The translations under genes were made by a program, and so were the position numbers. A stretch of 28,141 bases of DNA from UBA9337 sp036584565 (lineage in GTDB: Bacteria; Patescibacteriota; Minisyncoccia; Moranbacterales; UBA9337), in the NCBI GenBank assembly GCA_036584565.1, contig JAZHDF010000020.1:1-28141 (forward strand), read 5' to 3'. Positions within the stretch are counted from its first letter, which is position 1. Every line of letters begins with the position of its first letter. This document shows, one piece after another, positions 23,794 through 28,141 of the stretch. The notes beneath the pieces are model-generated. The model did no database searches, was not told the DNA's origin, and saw only the letters and a list, made by a program, of their open reading frames with translations.

Positions 23794-24386
23794 AGTACCA
23801 ATTCGATTTCCGAAGGTATATCGAATCGGTGAGTTTTTCTTTTTCCCGAGAAAAATACAGTTCGACCGTTCCTTTTTATTTTGTAATAAACAGATCTTCT
23901 TTTTAGGGCTCGAACCAATTTTTCGGGATTTAGCTTTTCTCCCTCCAAAGATTCCAAGAGAGAAATTTTCAGAATACTCAGGATTGAATTCGGTAGAGGA
24001 TCGGATTTGAATTCCTTCTTTTCCGGTACGGTTTCCTGTTTGTTGGAAATTAACCTCAGTTTACTCGGAATTTTTTCGATATCTTTATTTTGAGATGTTT
24101 GTATCTCCGGTTGATTTTGCTGCAGGTTTCTCTCCCATCTTCGGATGAATTGTTGTTCGCATTCCTCGCGCAGGATTTTTTCCCAAGCTTTGGGAAATCC
24201 CTCCAATCCTTTGGCAAAACTTCTAAATATTTTTTCCGCCGAGCCGTCTTTGGGAAAAGAGCTTTCTTTTTGTAAATAAAGAGCAATATCCCTGTCTGAA
24301 AAAAGATTTAATTGATTAAATAATCCGGCGATAAACCTGGATTGCCAAGGAACATAAATTTTTACTTTTCTTGAAGTTTTTTTCAT
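23787..24386 (-). CDS. Hypothetical basic protein, unknown function
   Basis: 199 residues, basic and without signal peptide or membrane helix, so probably cytoplasmic. The N-terminal 100 residues look helical (FIAGLFNQLNLFSDRDIALY, then W and E/R-rich helices). A low-complexity Q/N/K/E linker follows (about 90-130), and then a second helical piece ILSILKISLLESLEG and a small C-terminal segment KRRSVYYKIKRNGRTVFFSG that might form a beta hairpin. A GGAG Shine-Dalgarno precedes the start. The strong terminator at 23770-23793 supports real expression. I recognise no family; nucleic-acid or protein binding is possible from its charge only. Confidence 0.62.
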   Translation of the reverse strand: MKKTSRKVKIYVPWQSRFIAGLFNQLNLFSDRDIALYLQKESSFPKDGSAEKIFRSFAKGLEGFPKAWEKILREECEQQFIRRWERNLQQNQPEIQTSQNKDIEKIPSKLRLISNKQETVPEKKEFKSDPLPNSILSILKISLLESLEGEKLNPEKLVRALKRRSVYYKIKRNGRTVFFSGKRKTHRFDIPSEIELVLR

Positions 24387-24400
24387 AACCGACTCCAGGA

Positions 24401-24429
24401 TTGATTTTTGGAAATCTCTGTGTTAAATT
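24401..24429 (+). promoter_or_regulatory. Possible promoter for murJ
   Basis: -35 TTGATT (24401-24406), a 17-bp spacer ending TGT, and -10 TAAATT (24424-24429). It lies just upstream of the divergent hypothetical gene's start and gives a leader of about 80 nt to the TTG start of murJ. Confidence 0.4.
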
Positions 24430-24444
24430 TAGGTAGGTACTGAT

Positions 24445-24543
24445 ATGAAAGTAGCACCGATGCGTTTATTTTTCAAGGGTGAAAAGATTGAATCGATAAA
24501 ATTAAATTTAAAAAGTCTTGATTCAAAAAATTTTAAAAAGTAA
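24445..24543 (+). CDS. Possible 32-codon ORF overlapping the murJ start
   Basis: ATG at 24445 preceded by AGGTAGG about 9 nt upstream, open to TAA at 24541-24543. The peptide is basic (MKVAPMRLFFKG, then lysine-rich). It overlaps the TTG start of murJ by 26 nt in a different frame, so it could be a translationally coupled upstream ORF for a gene that has a poor start. It may also be chance; no homology is known to me. Confidence 0.25.
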   Translation: MKVAPMRLFFKGEKIESIKLNLKSLDSKNFKK

Positions 24544-26146
24544 AGTTTTAAACGAAAAGCCTGCGCAGACTGTCGCCGGAGCGGCTTTGATAGTTTCGAT
24601 TGCCGGAATTTTGAGTCGAATTTTGGGTCTTGTGCGGGATAGAATTTTGGCTTCCAGCTTTGGCGCAGGAGATGTTTTAGATTCTTATTATGCAGCTTTT
24701 AGAATTCCGGATTTGATTTATAATTTTTTGATCGTAGGCGCTTTAAGTGCCGCCTTTATCCCTATTTTCACCGGCTTGGTAACTAAAGCCCAGATTAAAA
24801 AATCATGGCAATTGGCTTCGGGTTTGATAACTTTGCAGGTTGCTTTAATTATTATTTTTTCTTTGATTTTCTGTTTTTTCGCTCCTTTTTTTACCGGTTT
24901 GATTACGCCCGGTTTTTCTCCGGAAAAAATAACCCAAACTGCCAATATGACTCGGATAATGTTTTTAAGTCCTCTTTTTTTGGGGATTAGCGCTATTTTC
25001 GGAGGGATCTTGGTTTCTTATAAAAGATTCCTGATTTATTCTCTGGCGCCTATTTTCTATAACATCGGGATAATAATCGGGGCGCTTTTTTTCGTTCGCT
25101 TTATCGGTCCTTACGGTTTAGCTTGGGGAGTGGCACTGGGGGCCTTGTTACATCTGGCAGTTCAATACAGTGCGGTTAAATTTGTCGGTTTTAAATATCA
25201 ATACAAGAAGGTTAAAAATATTTTGGAAGATATAAATATTAAAAAAGTAATCAGATTGATGATTCCGAGAAGCTTGGCGATGGGAGTAAGTCAAATAAAT
25301 TTTTTTGTGGTTACGATTTTTGCTTCCACCTTAACTTCCGGTTCTCTGGCGGTTTTTAATTTTGCCAATAATTTGCAAAGTGTGCCTTTGGGGATTTTTG
25401 GAATTTCTTTTTCGGTGGCCGCTTTCCCCAAACTTAGCGCTTTGATGGCCGAGGAGAATAAGGAGAAGTTTAATTATGTTTTTAGTCGAACCTTTAAGAG
25501 AATTTTGTTTTTTGTGATTCCGGCCAGTGTGATAATTTTTTCCTTGCGAGCGGAATTGGTGCGAGCGGTATTGGGAGGGGGGCGTTTTGATTGGGAGGAT
25601 ACCACCGCCACTTTATGGGTTTTGGGATTTTTGTCTATCAGTTTGTTTGCGCAAAGTACGATTCCTCTTTTGACAAGATGCTTTTATGCGATGGAAAACA
25701 CCAAGACGCCCTTTTTTGTCGCCCTGGTAAGCGAATCGATTAATATTTTGGCGGTTATTCTTTTGATTGATAGATTTAAAATAATCGGTTTGGCAATCGC
25801 CTTTTCTTTGGCCAGTATTTTCAATATGTTTCTGCTTTTTATTTTATTGAATAGAAATTTTGGCGATATCAAACGAGAAAAGATTTTTTCGCCGGTTTTA
25901 AAAATTTTAATTGCCACCGCTTTTTCCGCCTTGTTTGTTTATTTAACCAGGCACACCTTGGCCGGTTTTATCCAATTGAAAACTCTGGGAGAGGTGATTT
26001 TACAATTGATCATAGCCGGCGGAATGGGGGCGGCTTCGTTTTTGATCGCTTGTCATTTTTTGAGAGTGGATGAATTTAACGATTTTAAGAAATCCACCCT
26101 TAAACATATTTTTAAAAAAGGCGAAGATTTGGAAAGTCGAATTTAG
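24518..26146 (+). CDS. murJ: MurJ-type lipid II flippase
   Basis: 542 residues with about 13-14 membrane helices. MurJ moves lipid II across the cytoplasmic membrane during peptidoglycan synthesis. The N-terminal signature is strong: VAGAALIVSIAGILSRILGL, VRDRILASSFGAGDVLDSYY, AFRIPDLIYNFLIVGALSAAF (about 20-85). Basic residues in the membrane core of helices 1-2 fit the cavity that binds the lipid II phosphates. An in-frame TAA at 24509-24511 rules out an earlier start, leaving TTG 24518, which has no good Shine-Dalgarno. The stop overlaps the stop of the convergent oxidoreductase gene (TTAG at 26143-26146). Fits with murD in the window. Confidence 0.93.
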   Translation: MIQKILKSKVLNEKPAQTVAGAALIVSIAGILSRILGLVRDRILASSFGAGDVLDSYYAAFRIPDLIYNFLIVGALSAAFIPIFTGLVTKAQIKKSWQLASGLITLQVALIIIFSLIFCFFAPFFTGLITPGFSPEKITQTANMTRIMFLSPLFLGISAIFGGILVSYKRFLIYSLAPIFYNIGIIIGALFFVRFIGPYGLAWGVALGALLHLAVQYSAVKFVGFKYQYKKVKNILEDINIKKVIRLMIPRSLAMGVSQINFFVVTIFASTLTSGSLAVFNFANNLQSVPLGIFGISFSVAAFPKLSALMAEENKEKFNYVFSRTFKRILFFVIPASVIIFSLRAELVRAVLGGGRFDWEDTTATLWVLGFLSISLFAQSTIPLLTRCFYAMENTKTPFFVALVSESINILAVILLIDRFKIIGLAIAFSLASIFNMFLLFILLNRNFGDIKREKIFSPVLKILIATAFSALFVYLTRHTLAGFIQLKTLGEVILQLIIAGGMGAASFLIACHFLRVDEFNDFKKSTLKHIFKKGEDLESRI

Positions 26147-26709
26147 TTTAAAAATTCGATATTTTTTTTAACAATTTTATCTATAAGAATTTTCTTTTTG
26201 GAATCTAGTTTTCCGGCTGAACCGATCAAAATTCCTTTGGCCTGAATCCCGCAGAAATTTAAAACATCTCGGGTGATTAGCTTGAGCGAGCGATTGCCGA
26301 GAAATAATTTTTCTACTAAGGCCGGTCCCCCGGTGGTGGTAAAAACCAGCGCTTTGCCACGAAGTAGTCCCTTAGGGAAAAATTGAGTATAGCGGTACGC
26401 AAAGCGATTGGTCATTGTTCGATCAAAAAAACCTTTTAAAATAGCCGGCATATTATTCCACCAGGTGGGATAGATAAAAATAAAACGCTGCTCTTTTTTA
26501 AAAAGTTTTTGAAATTCTTCCGTCTCCGGAGAGATTTCACAATGGTCGGAAGTGTAATGTTCATTGGGTTGAAGAATCGGAGAATAATTCAGAGCATAGA
26601 GATCAAGAATTAGATAGGAGATATTTCTTTTTTCTAAAGCTTCTTTTACTTTTTTTAAAATATATCCGCAATGGCCGGTTTTGTTGGGGTGGGCGTAGAT
26701 TATTAACAT
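26143..26709 (-). CDS. Flavodoxin-fold NAD(P)H:quinone oxidoreductase
   Basis: 188 residues. The family uses FMN or FAD to reduce quinones or related electrophiles in two-electron steps, using NAD(P)H. The flavin phosphate-binding loop is at the start (YAHPNKTGHCGYIL), followed by the hallmark FIYPTWWNNMPAILKGFFDR (about 77-96) and TTTGGPALVEK (about 123-133), all typical of the KefF/MdaB/NQO-like group. It ends in a tail-to-tail overlap of 4 nt with murJ. The cysteine synthase gene lies 55 nt upstream on the same strand, but an extended -10 intervenes, so partial independence is likely. Physiological substrate unknown. Confidence 0.88.
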   Translation of the reverse strand: MLIIYAHPNKTGHCGYILKKVKEALEKRNISYLILDLYALNYSPILQPNEHYTSDHCEISPETEEFQKLFKKEQRFIFIYPTWWNNMPAILKGFFDRTMTNRFAYRYTQFFPKGLLRGKALVFTTTGGPALVEKLFLGNRSLKLITRDVLNFCGIQAKGILIGSAGKLDSKKKILIDKIVKKNIEFLN

Positions 26710-26735
26710 ATTTTTTTATATTTTTAATTAAGGTT

Positions 26736-26744
26736 ATTATAGCA
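26736..26744 (-). promoter_or_regulatory. Extended -10 promoter for the flavodoxin-fold oxidoreductase
   Basis: Minus strand TGCTATAAT with the hexamer at 26736-26741, 26 bp before the start at 26709 and just after the cysteine synthase stop. No good -35 is seen. Confidence 0.5.
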
Positions 26745-26764
26745 TCCGGTGAAAATTTGATAAA

Positions 26765-27655
26765 TTATTTAAACAGAGAAGTACTCAGATATTTTTCTCC
26801 GCGATCCGGAAGAATAACAATAATATTACCTGATTTTATTTGTCGGCTTATTTTTTTAGCCGCCCATAAAAACGCTCCGGAGCTCATTCCCACAAACAAT
26901 CCTTCGGTGCGAGCGATTCGGTTGGCGGTTTGATAAGCGTCTTCGGTTGAAACTTTTATCTTTTTTTCAACAAGGTCGGGGGTGTAAATTTTTCCTCCAA
27001 AATCTTCGATGGGATTTTGCAGGCCTTGGATTTTATATCCCCCGGGAGGATTAACTTCGATTATTTTTGTCTGAGGGGAATCTTTTTTAAATCGTCGAGC
27101 GATTCCCATCAAAGTGCCCGAGGTGCCGGTGCCGGCAATAAGGTAATCAATTGAAGGCGATTCTTTTAAAAGTTCCGGAGCTAAGCTGTAATAGTGGGCT
27201 AAAGTATTATCCGGATTATTGAATTGATCGCTAAACCAATATTTTTCGGGAAATCTTTTTTTTAAATCGCGAGCCTTTTTTATCGCGCCCCCGGTTCCTT
27301 CTTGGGCGGGAGTGAGGATTAGTTTTGCTCCCAAAGCGCGGAGCATTTTTTTTCTTTCTTCGCTCATGCCTTCGGACATAACGATTTCCACAGAGTAACC
27401 GAAATAAGCTCCCAGCATAGCCAGAGAGATACCCATATTGCCACTGGTAGCCTCCAGGATTGTTTGACCCTTTTTGAGGGAGCCATTTTTTTGAGCCTTT
27501 TTGATCATATAAAGCGCTACGCGGTCCTTGATGGAGCCACCCGGATTTTGACCCTCTAACTTAACAAAAAGATTGATTTTTTTGTTTTCTAAAAAGTTGT
27601 CCAGTTTTATTAGCGGAGTTTGGCCGATGGATTGAATTAAGTTTTTTTTAAGCAT
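26765..27655 (-). CDS. cysK: Cysteine synthase / cysteine synthase-family PLP enzyme
   Basis: 296 residues. It forms L-cysteine from O-acetylserine (or O-phosphoserine) and sulfide, or acts in the related cystathionine beta-synthase reaction. The PLP lysine K43 lies in PGGSIKDR, the substrate loop EATSGNMG at about 63-70, and the phosphate-binding GTGTSGTLMG at about 176-185. These are diagnostic of the CysK/CysM/CBS family, and the length is typical without a CBS regulatory domain. CysM versus CysK cannot be decided by eye. Regulation is visible: the 5' leader holds a Cys-codon peptide and an intrinsic terminator that can be displaced by an alternative pairing. This supports a real role in cysteine supply. 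Confidence 0.92.
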   Translation of the reverse strand: MLKKNLIQSIGQTPLIKLDNFLENKKINLFVKLEGQNPGGSIKDRVALYMIKKAQKNGSLKKGQTILEATSGNMGISLAMLGAYFGYSVEIVMSEGMSEERKKMLRALGAKLILTPAQEGTGGAIKKARDLKKRFPEKYWFSDQFNNPDNTLAHYYSLAPELLKESPSIDYLIAGTGTSGTLMGIARRFKKDSPQTKIIEVNPPGGYKIQGLQNPIEDFGGKIYTPDLVEKKIKVSTEDAYQTANRIARTEGLFVGMSSGAFLWAAKKISRQIKSGNIIVILPDRGEKYLSTSLFK

Positions 27656-27680
27656 ATTTTTTCAATTAAAATTTATTATA

Positions 27681-27709
27681 AAAAATAAAAAACTCGGATT
27701 TTTTCCGAG
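27681..27709 (-). terminator. Intrinsic terminator (attenuator) in the cysK leader
   Basis: On the minus strand CTCGGA (27709-27704), loop AAAAA, TCCGAG (27698-27693), then TTTTTTATTTTT. It stands 25 nt before the cysK start on the same strand and thus would end transcription before the gene. Its 5' arm overlaps the antiterminator arm at 27703-27712. Confidence 0.85.
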
Positions 27710-27761
27710 AATATTTTCTTTAAAAACAATTTTTAGAAACAAAAAGATGTCATTCTCGGAA
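27703..27761 (-). promoter_or_regulatory. Antiterminator pairing in the cysK leader
   Basis: Minus-strand segment TTCCGAGAAT (27761-27752) is perfectly complementary over 10 nt to ATTCTCGGAA (27712-27703). The second segment contains the 5' arm of the terminator, so the two structures exclude each other. The first segment is also the end of the Cys-rich leader ORF, including the edge of its stop codon. A competing small hairpin, TTCTC...GAGAA at about 27771-27753, could sequester it when no ribosome is present. Confidence 0.75.
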
Positions 27762-27809
27762 TGGCTGAGAAAGACAACAGCAGTAAATTTGGAAAAAGTT
27801 TTTATTCAT
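27750..27809 (-). CDS. Cysteine leader peptide upstream of cysK
   Basis: A 19-codon ORF: M-N-K-N-F-F-Q-I-Y-C-C-C-L-S-Q-P-F-R-E, then TGA. Three Cys codons in a row (TGC TGT TGT, 27782-27774) are very unlikely by chance in such a short AT-rich ORF. It precedes a cysteine biosynthesis gene and an attenuator. A ribosome waiting for Cys-tRNA at these codons would leave the 27761-27752 arm free, allowing antitermination; one reaching the stop codon would cover that arm, allowing termination. The predicted transcription start is only a few nt before the ATG, so the peptide may be translated from a nearly leaderless RNA. There is no Shine-Dalgarno. Confidence 0.8.
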   Translation of the reverse strand: MNKNFFQIYCCCLSQPFRE

Positions 27810-27818
27810 AACACTTTT

Positions 27819-27846
27819 ATATTAGCATAAAAAATAAAAAAAACAA
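27819..27846 (-). promoter_or_regulatory. Promoter for the cys leader and cysK
   Basis: Minus strand: -10 TAATAT at 27824-27819 preceded by TGC (extended -10), and -35 TTGTTT at about 27846-27841 after a 16-bp spacer. Predicted transcription start is close to 27812, immediately before the leader-peptide ATG at 27809. Confidence 0.6.
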
Positions 27847-27873
27847 GCATTTTTTTAAATTAATCGGGCGGTT

Positions 27874-27902
27874 TTGAAAGATAGGGAATAATGGGTTAAA
27901 AT
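27874..27902 (+). promoter_or_regulatory. Promoter for the YdjM-like gene
   Basis: -35 TTGAAA (27874-27879), a 17-bp spacer, and -10 TAAAAT (27897-27902), 30 bp before the start at 27932. It is divergent from the cysK leader promoter. Confidence 0.55.
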
Positions 27903-27931
27903 AGAGATATTGAAATAATGTTTATATTTTT

Positions 27932-28099
27932 ATGGCTAACTTCAAGACACATATCGGATTCGGGGTTTTTGTCGGGGTTGCTTTTGTTTTGTTCGGCTTG
28001 ATTTATTCATTGTTTTTTTCTTTGGAATATTCCGTTGTTATTTTTATAGCGGTTTTGATCGGATCTTTTTTGCCGGATTTGGATATAGGGCCTCGGTGA
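27932..28099 (+). pseudogene. Truncated YdjM/DUF457-type membrane protein
   Basis: 55 codons. The start MANFKTHIGFGVFVGVAFVL and the segment GSFLPDLDI match the beginning of YdjM-type (DUF457) membrane proteins annotated as metal-dependent hydrolases. There the first His and the LPDLD aspartates are conserved, and more membrane helices follow. Here the frame changes abruptly after LPDLDI to G-P-R-stop, exactly where the DNA becomes GC-rich and repeat-like. The gene is therefore either interrupted by an inserted repeat or cut by an assembly break. It has a good promoter, so it was probably a functional gene. Confidence 0.6.
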
Positions 28100-28141
28100 G
28101 GCTTTTCTCGTCCGTGGCGTAGGACAGACGCAGGCAGGCGT
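28086..28141. repeat. GC-rich repeat-like tail at the window end
   Basis: From about 28086 the sequence switches to a GC-richer style: a small hairpin GCCTC-GGT-GAGGC followed by TTTT, then CGTCCGTGGCGTAGGACAGA and CGCAGGCAGGCG. CGTCCGT and ACAGACG can pair in 6 of 7 positions. It interrupts a conserved protein frame. Only one copy is in the window, so the repeat status is inferred from its composition, its palindromes and its place at the end of the sequence. Confidence 0.45.

Noticed and set aside
27681..27809. T-box riboswitch upstream of cysK
   Set aside because: No T-box sequence (AGGGTGGNACCGCG-like) or long stem I is present; the Cys-codon ORF with alternative hairpins explains the leader better.
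1..28141. tRNA, rRNA, CRISPR array or complete insertion sequence
   Set aside because: I saw no T-loop consensus with matching acceptor stem, no regularly spaced repeats, and no transposase in any frame.

Overview
The window looks like a contig from a Patescibacteria/CPR (Parcubacteria-like) bacterium. The evidence is an AT-rich, compact, mostly co-oriented gene set, few Shine-Dalgarno sequences, and families I associate with that group: a DUF4012 wall-associated protein, a membrane-anchored acidic Cys-rich protein, a lone PurD-like ATP-grasp enzyme and a D-aminoacylase-like amidohydrolase. This placement is an inference from family content, not a marker-gene result. UGA is a stop codon here: both release factors are present, several genes end in TGA, and prfB carries the classic in-frame UGA autoregulatory frameshift.

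Layout. 1-191: partial HTH gene (-). 292-1374: prfA (-). 1375-2914: three copies of a palindromic repeat bracketing a pair of small anchored or exported acidic/coiled-coil proteins. 2965-4045: prfB with a +1 frameshift. 4129-7162: GT2 glycosyltransferase, GalT-like enzyme, YjbQ-like protein and protein-isoaspartate methyltransferase. 7236-9321: Cys-rich anchored protein and ATP-grasp enzyme, each with a good sigma70-type promoter. 9350-13874: an AT-richer accessory stretch with a C39-like peptidase, two unknown membrane proteins, a GNAT, and a histidine kinase whose sensor half has accessory-like composition while its kinase half looks like the core genome. 14021-14404: single-domain response regulator. 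14552-23765: a long co-oriented run of gap, D-aminoacylase-like protein, murD, class-IV PLP aminotransferase, thioredoxin-reductase-like protein, GT4 and DUF4012. 23787-24386: unknown gene (-). 24518-26146: murJ. 26143-27655: flavodoxin-fold oxidoreductase and cysteine synthase (-). 27932-28099: a YdjM/DUF457-type gene cut off by a GC-richer repeat-like tail at the window end.

The most striking element is the 5' leader of the cysteine synthase gene (minus strand, 27681-27824). It encodes a 19-codon peptide with three consecutive Cys codons. A segment overlapping the end of that ORF can pair over 10 perfect base pairs with the 5' arm of an intrinsic terminator placed just before the gene. This is the full architecture of trp/his-type transcription attenuation, with cysteine as the sensed amino acid, in a lineage where I know of no such description.

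The genes suggest two themes. One is cell envelope: murD, murJ, a possible D-amino-acid supply by aminotransferase and deacylase, glycosyltransferases, DUF4012. The other is sulfur/thiol handling: cysteine synthase, a TrxB-like protein, and a 12-Cys extracytoplasmic protein.
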